DNA from: Actinobacteria bacterium UBA3012
GTDB taxonomy: Bacteria > Actinomycetota > Actinomycetes > Nanopelagicales > Nanopelagicaceae
Direction of reading: 5' to 3'
NCBI GenBank assembly: GCA_002346305.1
Contig: DDZI01000076.1
Location: 5,301-12,681, forward strand
DNA: 7,381 nt
Shown: positions 1 through 5,429 of the stretch, piece after piece
How positions within the stretch are numbered: position 1 is the stretch's first letter
Layout of the letters: every line of letters starts with the position of its first letter
Notes under the pieces: model-generated
What the model was told of the DNA's origin: nothing
The model's input: only the letters and a program-made list of their open reading frames with translations
The model's database searches: none
Position numbers and translations under genes: made by a program

Positions 1-1764
1 GCTAAATGGTTTATTGGCGGAAAGTTAAATGCCTCATACAACTGTTTAGATCGCCATGTAATTGAAGGACGTGGTGATCGCGTAGCTTTTATATTTGAAG
101 GCGAACCAGGAGATTCACGTACCTATACATATGCCCAGTTATTAATCGAAGTTAAAAAAACTGCAAATGCTTTAATTGAACTTGGCGTTAAAGATGGAGA
201 TCGCGTCGCGATTTATATGCCAATGATTCCTGAGGCAGCTATTGCAATGCTCGCTTGCGCAAGAATTGGTGCTCCGCACTCGGTTGTGTTTGGTGGGTTC
301 TCTGCAGATGCTCTTCTTTCTAGAATCCAAGATGCTGATGCAAAGATTGTGATCACCGCAGATGGTGGTTATCGCAAGGGAAGTGCAAATGCCTTAAAAC
401 CTGCAGTCGATGATGCGCTTAAGGGCGAAACAAATGTTAAATATGTTCTTGTTGTAAAACGCACCGGGCAAAATGTTGAGTGGAATGCGGAACGCGATGT
501 TTGGTGGCATGAGATTGTTGAACGCCAGAGTGCAGAACACACTGCTGAATCATTTGATAGTGAACATGGTTTGTTTATTCTTTATACCTCGGGTACTACA
601 GCAAAACCAAAAGGTATTTATCACACAACTGGTGGGTATTTAACTCAAGCAGCTTTTACTCACAAAAATGTATTTGATCTAAAACCAGAGACAGATGTTT
701 ATTGGTGCACTGCAGATGTTGGTTGGATTACTGGACATTCATATGTTGTCTACGGGCCACTAATTAATGGTGCAACACAAGTTATTTATGAAGGAACTCC
801 TGATTCGCCAACTAAAGGGCGCATCTTTGAAATTGTAGAAAAGTATGGTGTGACTATTTTGTATACGGCGCCTACTTTGATTCGTACCTGGATGAAATGG
901 GGAGATGAATTTCCAAATGCGTCAGATTTATCATCTCTTCGTTTGTTGGGATCGGTTGGAGAACCAATAAATCCAGAAGCGTGGATGTGGTACCGGGAAG
1001 TTATTGGTGGAAACCGCTGTCCAATTGTTGATACATGGTGGCAAACAGAAACTGGCGCAATCATGATTTCACCCCTGCCTGGAGTTACGGCAACCAAACC
1101 AGGTTCTGCAATGGGTGCGATTCCTGGAATTAGCGCTGCGGTTATCGATGACAACGCAAATGTTGTTGGCAATGGCGGCGGCGGTTACTTGGCTTTGACG
1201 CAACCTTGGCCGTCCATGTTACGTGGAATTTGGGGAGAGCCAGAGCGTTACCAAGAGACTTACTGGTCTCGTTATGACGAAGCTGGTTACTACTTTGCTG
1301 GTGATGGCGCAAAATTAGATGATGACGGCGCAATCTGGTTATTAGGTCGTGTCGATGATGTGATGAATGTTTCTGGACATCGCATCTCAACTACTGAAGT
1401 TGAGTCAGCACTTGTTTCACATGTTGCTGTAGCTGAAGCAGCTGTGGTCGGAGCAAATGATGCGATGACTGGGCAAGCTATCGCAGCGTTTGTTATTTTG
1501 CGTGGAGGTATCCCAAATGTTGGTGGGGAAGAACTCATCCAGGAGCTTAGAAATCACGTTGCTAAGGAAATTGGACCAATCGCAAAACCTAAGCAAATTT
1601 TAGTCGTTGCCGAATTACCAAAAACTCGAAGTGGCAAAATCATGCGCAGACTTTTGCGAGATGTCGCTGAAAATCGAGCTGTTGGAGATTCCACGACCCT
1701 TGCCGATCCAAATGTGATGAAATTAATCCAAGCTGGTCTAAATGCTGGAAGTAGCGAAGATTAA
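1..1764 (+). CDS. acs: Acetyl-CoA synthetase (acetate-CoA ligase, AMP-forming), 5'-truncated by window edge
   Basis: The protein activates acetate with ATP to acetyl-AMP and transfers it to CoA, giving acetyl-CoA in the cytoplasm. The frame is open from base 1 (AKWFIGGKLNASYNCLDRHV...), so 587 residues are visible. Against the usual length of about 650, roughly 65-70 N-terminal residues lie upstream; the ATG at 217 is internal. Visible landmarks are the P-loop-like motif YTSGTTAKPKG (visible residues 195-205), GSVGEPINPEAW, the adenylate-forming motif WWQTET (346-351), the hinge region GRVDDVMNVSGHR, and the C-terminal PKTRSGKIMRR. The lysine at visible residue 546 in that last motif is the catalytic lysine that Pat-type enzymes acetylate in known Acs proteins. 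The TTAKPKG variant matches actinobacterial Acs as I remember it. The gene ends in tandem stops TAATAA and converges on the CvpA-like gene with a 12-bp gap. Its promoter is outside the window. Confidence 0.97.
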   Translation, partial: AKWFIGGKLNASYNCLDRHVIEGRGDRVAFIFEGEPGDSRTYTYAQLLIEVKKTANALIELGVKDGDRVAIYMPMIPEAAIAMLACARIGAPHSVVFGGFSADALLSRIQDADAKIVITADGGYRKGSANALKPAVDDALKGETNVKYVLVVKRTGQNVEWNAERDVWWHEIVERQSAEHTAESFDSEHGLFILYTSGTTAKPKGIYHTTGGYLTQAAFTHKNVFDLKPETDVYWCTADVGWITGHSYVVYGPLINGATQVIYEGTPDSPTKGRIFEIVEKYGVTILYTAPTLIRTWMKWGDEFPNASDLSSLRLLGSVGEPINPEAWMWYREVIGGNRCPIVDTWWQTETGAIMISPLPGVTATKPGSAMGAIPGISAAVIDDNANVVGNGGGGYLALTQPWPSMLRGIWGEPERYQETYWSRYDEAGYYFAGDGAKLDDDGAIWLLGRVDDVMNVSGHRISTTEVESALVSHVAVAEAAVVGANDAMTGQAIAAFVILRGGIPNVGGEELIQELRNHVAKEIGPIAKPKQILVVAELPKTRSGKIMRRLLRDVAENRAVGDSTTLADPNVMKLIQAGLNAGSSED

Positions 1765-1776
1765 TAAGTACAAGAT

Positions 1777-2274
1777 TTAATTAGTTGCTCTAACTAATTG
1801 CTCTTGGCTTGTTTCAATAATTTTTGCAACAACTTTTGGGCCGTAATTTTGTATTTGAGCGATTACAGTGCTCTGATCTGACCACCGTGAAATTTTCTCT
1901 TGTGGGAAAATCATAGCCAGTTCCCCGATAATCCAAATTAATACCAATGCTTTGCTAAGACCAAGAAGCGCACCCGCAATTGAATCAACAGCCTTTAAAG
2001 GTCGCCACAAAAAGTTTTTCCGAAACCATTTTGCTGCTCTACCTAGTAAAAACTGAGAAACAAAAGCTGATGCCACAACTATTCCTGCAGTCAATCCAAT
2101 TCGTGAGGTAGACGAATCATTTTGGCTCACAAATTGTGCTCCATATTTCAGACCTAAAATTCCGCCACCAACTAAACCAACAAATGCGAATAGGCCGGTA
2201 ATAAGACCACTCCGATATCCGCGATAAATCGAGAAAACCAAAATTGCCAAAAGGACGAAATCAAAAGTGGTCAT
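1777..2274 (-). CDS. CvpA-like four-helix membrane protein; MarP homologue without protease domain
   Basis: This is a 165-residue integral membrane protein with about four predicted helices (residues about 4-20, 24-43, 58-78 and 98-123). A short tail follows (to ...EQLVRATN). The helix pattern, the R-G-Y-R-S-G turn after helix 1 and the DSIAGALLGL segment before helix 4 resemble the CvpA/colicin-V-production family. More specifically they resemble the N-terminal membrane domain of actinobacterial MarP (Rv3671c type), which sits at this place, next to the Nudix gene and nth, in other actinobacteria. The trypsin-like domain of MarP is missing: the frame stops and acs follows at once. I chose the ATG at 2274 because the protein then begins MTTFDFVLL and overlaps the Nudix stop as ATGA, typical of translational coupling. 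An upstream ATG would add 11 polar residues inside the Nudix gene. Its role is unknown; a membrane anchor or partner for a separate protease is possible. Confidence 0.8.
   Translation of the reverse strand: MTTFDFVLLAILVFSIYRGYRSGLITGLFAFVGLVGGGILGLKYGAQFVSQNDSSTSRIGLTAGIVVASAFVSQFLLGRAAKWFRKNFLWRPLKAVDSIAGALLGLSKALVLIWIIGELAMIFPQEKISRWSDQSTVIAQIQNYGPKVVAKIIETSQEQLVRATN
1779..1799. terminator. Perfect 8-bp AT-rich inverted repeat at the acs / CvpA-like convergent junction
   Basis: AATTAGTT (1779-1786) and AACTAATT (1792-1799) are exact reverse complements around the 5-base loop GCTCT. The hairpin begins 15 bases after the first acs stop codon and covers the last codons and stop of the CvpA-like gene. 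It could stop transcription from either side. However, the stem has only two G-C pairs and no T-run follows on either strand, so as a classical intrinsic terminator it is weak. It may simply be chance in AT-rich DNA. Confidence 0.28.
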
Positions 2275-2909
2275 GGAGATAATTCTATTATTTTTTCGTG
2301 ATCCCATTCGCGTTCATAACCACTGTGGTGCAAGATGCGGTCAATTATCCCTGCAGTAAATCCCCAAATCAGCATTTCTGCCACATTGAAAGCTGGTCCG
2401 ATGTATCCACTCATGTGACGCACGTTGGATCTATTGGCTGGATTGGCAAGATCAATTAGCGAAATATTCTCGGCTCGCACAACCTCTTCAACACTTTGCG
2501 GGGCAATCTCATGGGGTTTACGCCACCATGCTAAAACCGGGCTTACCTGAAAATTACTTGGAGGTAGCCAGAGTTCTGGCAGCAATCCAAGTACCTCGAC
2601 TGTTTCACTTCTTAATCCAACCTCTTCTTCACTCTCACGTAGTGCTGCGGTTATCGCATCCTTATCGGCCAGGTCGATCGCACCCCCAGGGAAAGATGGT
2701 TGGCCTGCATGAGATCGCATTTGTGAACTACGAAGAGTTATCAGAACCTCCGGTGAATCCTCTTGGCCAGAAAACAAGATGAGAACTGCGCCTTTCCGAG
2801 TGGATTCATCTCCACCTCTAAGTGGAAATTGAAAATCATCACCTTCAAATTTGGTTGGAAGATTTGCAATATTTGTTAACCAGCCTGGTGGATCCAACAA
2901 ATTTTCCAT
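2271..2909 (-). CDS. CoA-type Nudix hydrolase (probable CoA pyrophosphatase)
   Basis: This is a 212-residue Nudix protein. Members of this subfamily cleave CoA or acyl-CoA to (acyl-)4'-phosphopantetheine and 3',5'-ADP. The CoA-subfamily signature precedes the Nudix box: residues 57-76 fit L-x-T-x-R-S-x3-R-x3-G-x3-F-P-G-G, ending in FPGG at 73-76. The Nudix helix RESEEEVGL (91-99) supplies the metal-binding glutamates. The first glutamate of the consensus Nudix box is replaced by a D/K stretch (ADKD). The C-terminal GPAF...IWGFTAGIIDRIL also fits the family. The ATG at 2909 is preferred: it lies 2 nt after the nth stop and has GGAAG nine bases upstream. A longer frame from 3008 would overlap nth by about 97 nt and adds a non-family N-terminus. 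It ends in TGA overlapping the next gene's ATG. The substrate is inferred from family only; nearby acs makes a CoA link plausible but unproven. Confidence 0.9.
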   Translation of the reverse strand: MENLLDPPGWLTNIANLPTKFEGDDFQFPLRGGDESTRKGAVLILFSGQEDSPEVLITLRSSQMRSHAGQPSFPGGAIDLADKDAITAALRESEEEVGLRSETVEVLGLLPELWLPPSNFQVSPVLAWWRKPHEIAPQSVEEVVRAENISLIDLANPANRSNVRHMSGYIGPAFNVAEMLIWGFTAGIIDRILHHSGYEREWDHEKIIELSP

Positions 2910-2911
2910 AG

Positions 2912-3565
2912 TTAAGTTCTTCCGATTCCAGCTGAAGGGCAAAGTTTTGCGAGTGGGCAAATCCCACACTCTGGTTTTCGAGAATGACAAATTCTTCTTC
3001 CATGCCAAATTAATTTATGTGAAAGCAAAGTCCATTCTTTTTCAGGAATCAATTTCGCAACATCATTTTCCACTTTTACTGGATCAGTTGCCGTGCTCCA
3101 CCCAAATCTTCTGCTCAATCGACCAAAGTGAGTATCAACTGTTAATCCTGGAATCCCAAAGGCGTTACCTAGAACTACATTTGCTGTTTTTCGACCAACT
3201 CCAGGAAGAGTTATGAGTTTTGCTAAATCATTTGGAACTTCGCCGCCGAAATCATTTAATATTTTGTTTGCCAACTCTTTAATATTTTTTGCTTTGCTTC
3301 TAAAGAATCCGGTTGAGTAGATAATTTCTTCGACTTCGCTTACCTTTGCCGCCGCCAACGTCTCAAGAGTAGGGAAACGATTAAAAAGAACTGGGGTGAC
3401 GGCATTGACCCGGACATCGGTGCATTGAGCAGATAAAACTGTTGCAACTAACAATTCCAAGGGTGAATTAAAATCGAGTTCACACTTGGCGTCTGGATAC
3501 TCCTTAGTGAGAATTCGATAAATCGAGCGTGCCGAGCTCGCTTCGGCGGTTATCTTGGGGCTCAT
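2912..3565 (-). CDS. nth: Endonuclease III (DNA glycosylase / AP lyase)
   Basis: This 217-residue protein is a base-excision repair enzyme. It removes oxidised pyrimidines and cuts the abasic strand by beta-elimination. The helix-hairpin-helix LPGVGRKTAN (120-129) contains the catalytic lysine K126, and the catalytic aspartate is D144 in VDTH. The [4Fe-4S] ligands are C193, C200, C203 and C209, in the spacing C-x6-C-x2-C-x5-C. Length and N-terminus (CELDF at 28-32) match actinobacterial Nth. It is the first gene of a three-gene minus-strand operon with the Nudix and CvpA-like genes and is divergent from crp. The ATG at 3565 is the only usable start: upstream in frame there is no ATG, GTG or TTG before a TAA. 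A GGAGG sits directly against the ATG with no spacer, which is too close for ordinary Shine-Dalgarno pairing, so the mRNA may be leaderless (see the promoter entry). Confidence 0.96.
   Translation of the reverse strand: MSPKITAEASSARSIYRILTKEYPDAKCELDFNSPLELLVATVLSAQCTDVRVNAVTPVLFNRFPTLETLAAAKVSEVEEIIYSTGFFRSKAKNIKELANKILNDFGGEVPNDLAKLITLPGVGRKTANVVLGNAFGIPGLTVDTHFGRLSRRFGWSTATDPVKVENDVAKLIPEKEWTLLSHKLIWHGRRICHSRKPECGICPLAKLCPSAGIGRT
2919..2923 (-). promoter_or_regulatory. Shine-Dalgarno-like GGAAG deciding the Nudix gene start
   Basis: GGAAG on the minus strand lies inside the last codons of nth, 9 bases before the ATG at 2909. It supports that start over the longer frame beginning at 3008. 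Confidence 0.55.
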
Positions 3566-3573
3566 CCTCCGAA

Positions 3574-3603
3574 AGAGTACGCGTTAGGCGCTTCGGCTGC
3601 TAA
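3574..3603 (-). promoter_or_regulatory. Probable nth operon promoter (leaderless type)
   Basis: On the minus strand TACTCT (3579-3574) fits the actinobacterial -10 pattern TANNNT and lies 8 bases before the nth ATG. Transcription would therefore begin at or almost at the start codon. A weak -35 candidate, TTAGCA (3603-3598), is placed 18 bases upstream. The position relative to the start codon is the best support; the hexamers themselves are weak. Confidence 0.45.
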
Positions 3604-3609
3604 CAGGTA
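3578..3609. repeat. Imperfect 32-bp palindrome centred between the nth and crp promoters
   Basis: The sequence reads TAC-N2-GTTAG-N2-GC-N4-GC-N2-CTAAC-N2-GTA, with symmetry axis at 3593.5. That is exactly midway between the two proposed -10 hexamers (3574-3579 and 3608-3613). The GTTAG/CTAAC arms overlap both candidate -35 elements. This may be an operator for a dimeric regulator, or only two similar promoters placed face to face. It does not match the TGTGA-N6-TCACA Crp consensus. Confidence 0.4.
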
Positions 3610-3613
3610 AATT
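3584..3613 (+). promoter_or_regulatory. Probable crp promoter (leaderless type)
   Basis: TAAATT (3608-3613) fits the TANNNT -10 pattern and ends 6 bases before the GTG at 3620. This is the spacing expected if the mRNA starts on the start codon. TTAGGC (3584-3589) is a weak -35 candidate with an 18-base spacer. No good Shine-Dalgarno lies upstream of the GTG; AGG at 3605-3607 is 12 bases away. Confidence 0.45.
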
Positions 3614-3619
3614 AGCCCC

Positions 3620-4312
3620 GTGATCGAAAATAGCGAATTAGTAGAAATCATCCATCGCGCTCCACTATTTATGGCCTTGGATGATGATTCGGCTAGTGCG
3701 CTTAGAAAATCTATGGATGAGGTCAGGCTGACCCGAGGTCAAACTCTTTTTTCAGAGGGAGACCAGGCCGAACGTCTCTACGTCATTGGCGAGGGGAAAA
3801 TTAAACTTGGCACAGTTAGTGCCGATGGCCGCGAAAATCTACTTTCAATACTCGGGCCCGGAGATATGTTTGGTGAACTTTCGCTTTTTGACCTAAAACC
3901 GCGGGCATCAACAGCGACCGCTGTTACAGATGCTCGTCTTTTTAGTTTAGGAAATGATGACCTGCACGAACTACTTCGTGTGCGACCAGAAGTTTCGTTT
4001 TACTTATTGCAATCACTGGCTCAAAGGTTTAGAAGAGTAAGTGAAATTGTTGAAGATTTAGTTTTTTCAGATGTTCCAGGGCGAGTTGCAAAAGCGTTGA
4101 TCCAATTATCTGGGCGTTTTGGTAAGCCAACTGATGAAGGTCTTCACGTTAATCATGATTTAACCCAAGAAGAGTTAGCCCAATTAGTCGGTGCATCGCG
4201 TGAAACAGTTAACAAAGCACTCGCAGATTTCGCAGGACGTGGTTGGCTTCGACTAGAGGCGCGCTCTGTAATCATTCTTGATGAAGAACGACTCTCAAAG
4301 CGCGCACGTTAA
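3620..4312 (+). CDS. crp: Crp/Fnr-family transcriptional regulator (actinobacterial Crp)
   Basis: This 230-residue regulator is expected to act as a homodimer, with an N-terminal cyclic-nucleotide domain (about 15-135), a dimer helix (about 122-150) and a C-terminal winged helix-turn-helix (about 155-225). The recognition helix GASRETVNKALADF (191-204) keeps the R-E-x-V core of Crp DNA readers. The stretch SDVPGRVAKAL and the C-terminus ending ERLSKRAR align closely with mycobacterial Crp. In the ligand pocket E86 and R95 are present. From a remembered alignment to M. tuberculosis Crp, however, the positions of T90, T134 and N135 carry A96, V140 and S141, so cAMP response may differ. The GTG start at 3620 fits the family N-terminus and a promoter placed for a leaderless mRNA. 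The next ATG (M18) would cut into the nucleotide domain. The gene is monocistronic, divergent from nth and convergent with the RidA gene across 17 bp. Confidence 0.95.
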   Translation: MIENSELVEIIHRAPLFMALDDDSASALRKSMDEVRLTRGQTLFSEGDQAERLYVIGEGKIKLGTVSADGRENLLSILGPGDMFGELSLFDLKPRASTATAVTDARLFSLGNDDLHELLRVRPEVSFYLLQSLAQRFRRVSEIVEDLVFSDVPGRVAKALIQLSGRFGKPTDEGLHVNHDLTQEELAQLVGASRETVNKALADFAGRGWLRLEARSVIILDEERLSKRAR

Positions 4313-4329
4313 AATTTATTAAACAACTA

Positions 4330-4794
4330 CTAACGAAGCGCTACTACAGCCTCAACTTCTACAGGTGCATTCAATGGAAGCTCTGCAACTCCTACAGATG
4401 ATCGCGCTGCTCGCCCAGCTTCACCGAACACATGTAAAAAGAGTTCGCTTGCGCCATTAACGACTACTGGTAGACCAGTAAACCCAGGGGCAGCATTTAC
4501 AAAACCAACAATTTTTACAACTTGAACTACATCATCAAGGTCGCAAACTAAAGAAAGAGCGGCAAGAACATTTAATGCACAAATTTGCGCTAAATCCCTA
4601 CCTTCTTCAGGAGTTACATCTGATCCAACTTTTCCAACTTTAGATATTGCACCATCGACAGTTGGCAACTGTCCGGCAGTAAAAACTAATTTGTCATTCT
4701 TGATTGCAGGAAGGTACGCAGCTACAGGTGCGGCGGCTACTGGAAGTTCTAAACCTAACTCTGCAAGTTTTGCTTTTACTTTCTCATGTGCCAT
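4330..4794 (-). CDS. RidA/YjgF/UK114-family protein, long actinobacterial form
   Basis: This 154-residue protein belongs to the RidA superfamily, whose best-known members are trimeric enamine/imine deaminases that hydrolyse 2-aminoacrylate and related reactive products of PLP enzymes. The family signature lies at the C-terminus: GRAARSSVGVAELP (127-140) with R131 at the place of the substrate-binding arginine (R105 of E. coli RidA), then VEVEAVVAL with the usual glutamate. It is about 25 residues longer than E. coli RidA because of an N-terminal helix (MAHEKVKAKLAELGLELP), as in the Rv3678c-type group. Activity of that group is less certain than for true RidA. The stop codon of the DUF4177 gene touches this ATG directly (TAAATG), which points to coupled translation in a yqeY-DUF4177-ridA operon. 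GAGAG lies about 9 bases upstream of the ATG. Confidence 0.92.
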   Translation of the reverse strand: MAHEKVKAKLAELGLELPVAAAPVAAYLPAIKNDKLVFTAGQLPTVDGAISKVGKVGSDVTPEEGRDLAQICALNVLAALSLVCDLDDVVQVVKIVGFVNAAPGFTGLPVVVNGASELFLHVFGEAGRAARSSVGVAELPLNAPVEVEAVVALR

Positions 4795-4953
4795 TTACGC
4801 CAACTCTCTTTTCATGTAAGCAACTAATTGATCACTACTACCTGGTGCTGGAACAACTTGCACTAATTCCCAACCATCTGATCCCCAAGTATCGAGGATT
4901 TGTTTTGTTACGTGAGTCAGCAGTGGAACGGTTACATATTCGTATTTTGTCAT
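4795..4953 (-). CDS. DUF4177-type small conserved protein, 52 aa
   Basis: This is a short gene between yqeY and the RidA gene, reading MTKYEYVTVPLLTHVTKQIL followed by DTWGSDGWELVQVV and ending YMKRELA. The pattern of an aromatic beta strand (K-Y-E-Y), then a helix, then W-G-x-D-G-W-E-L-V and a closing strand is the DUF4177 fold signature. The same small protein precedes the RidA gene in M. tuberculosis and relatives, as I recall (annotated Rv3678A). The ATG at 4953 has AGGA (4961-4964) seven bases upstream, overlapping the yqeY stop TAG. The gene starts 9 nt after yqeY and its stop abuts the RidA start. No signal peptide, membrane segment or cysteine motif is visible. The function is unknown; constant pairing with RidA suggests a partner or chaperone role, which is inference only. 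Confidence 0.88.
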   Translation of the reverse strand: MTKYEYVTVPLLTHVTKQILDTWGSDGWELVQVVPAPGSSDQLVAYMKRELA

Positions 4954-4960
4954 TGTTCAA

Positions 4961-4964
4961 TCCT
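4961..4964 (-). promoter_or_regulatory. Shine-Dalgarno AGGA for the DUF4177 gene
   Basis: AGGA on the minus strand overlaps the yqeY TAG stop and lies 7 bases before the ATG at 4953. It supports the 52-residue frame as a real gene. Confidence 0.5.
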
Positions 4965-5412
4965 AAGCGAGTGCGGCGCGTACTGCTGACGAGACTGCTG
5001 CGCCATCTGCCCGACCGGCAATTTTTGGTGAAAGCAGTTTCATTACTAAGCCCATTCCTGCAGGTCCAGCCGCTCCAGATTCCTTGATTGCATCGGCTAT
5101 CAGAGATGCCAGTTCGGTGTCACTCAAAGGAGTTGGCAAATATCTGGAGATGACTTCACCCTCGGCATTTTCACGTTCTGCCCGGTCTGGGCGGTTAGCG
5201 TCGGCAAATGCCTGCGCAGATTCCCTCCGTTTTTTTGCTTCGCGTGAAAGTACTTGAATAACTTCTGCCTCATTTAATACTCGGGCTTCTTTGCCAGAAA
5301 CTTCCTCATTTGTAATTGCACTCAGGCAAAGCCGGATTGTTGAAGTAACTAACTCATCTCGAGAGCGCATGGCCTCTGTTAAATCGTGCTGAAGTGAATC
5401 TTTTAGTCCCAT
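4963..5412 (-). CDS. yqeY: GatB/YqeY domain protein
   Basis: This 149-residue soluble protein matches stand-alone YqeY. It opens with the amphipathic MGLKDSLQHDLTEAMRSRDE and then TIRLCLSAITNEEV. A charged helix with EAKKRRESA and the segment EGEVISRYLP follow, and it ends GLVMKLLSPKIAGRADGAAVSSAVRAAL. The YqeY domain is also the tail domain of GatB in the tRNA amidotransferase, where it helps bind tRNA; the role of free YqeY is not established. The ATG at 5412 gives the usual family N-terminus. GGAG lies just one base before this ATG, too close for normal pairing, so the mRNA may be leaderless. It is the first gene of the yqeY-DUF4177-ridA operon and is divergent from the phosphoesterase gene across 17 bp. 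Confidence 0.93.
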   Translation of the reverse strand: MGLKDSLQHDLTEAMRSRDELVTSTIRLCLSAITNEEVSGKEARVLNEAEVIQVLSREAKKRRESAQAFADANRPDRAERENAEGEVISRYLPTPLSDTELASLIADAIKESGAAGPAGMGLVMKLLSPKIAGRADGAAVSSAVRAALA

Positions 5413-5429
5413 ACTCCAATCATCTCACA
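5413..5429. promoter_or_regulatory. 17-bp divergent gap yqeY / metallophosphoesterase
   Basis: Two divergent genes start on either side of 17 bp, so both promoters must reach into the opposite coding sequence. Weak -10-like hexamers at leaderless spacing (6 bases from each start codon) overlap one another: AATCAT (5418-5423, plus strand) and GATGAT (5424-5419, minus strand). Both keep only the A at position 2 and the T at position 6. This is a proposal, not a firm promoter call. Confidence 0.25.

Noticed and set aside
583..615. The G-to-A change in the Acs phosphate-binding motif (TSGTTAKPKG rather than TSGSTGKPKG) as a functional oddity
   Set aside because: As I recall, mycobacterial and other actinobacterial Acs proteins carry the same TTAKPKG form, so it is a lineage trait.
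786..1538. Three minus-strand open frames of 82-128 codons antisense to acs
   Set aside because: They lie wholly inside the well-supported acs frame and encode no recognisable domain or sensible composition. They are by-products of acs codon usage.
2275..2307. Extended start of the CvpA-like gene at 2307 (11 extra residues)
   Set aside because: The added residues are polar and charged before the first membrane helix, and the ATGA overlap at 2274 is the more usual arrangement.
2910..3008. Extended Nudix start at 3008 (33 extra residues)
   Set aside because: The extension overlaps the iron-sulfur end of nth, is unlike the family N-terminus, and the ATG at 2909 has a ribosome site and operon spacing.
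2528..3216. Plus-strand open frames antisense to the Nudix gene and nth
   Set aside because: Both opposing genes are clearly recognised with catalytic motifs; the antisense frames show no family features and no ribosome site.
3566..3619. A Crp autoregulatory site of the TGTGA-N6-TCACA type
   Set aside because: The intergenic palindrome has GTTAG/CTAAC arms and does not fit the known Crp consensus; no good match was seen in the other short gaps either.
4704..5087. Plus-strand open frame of 127 codons across the RidA, DUF4177 and yqeY region
   Set aside because: It runs antisense across three recognised genes and has a leucine-rich, low-meaning sequence with no domain.
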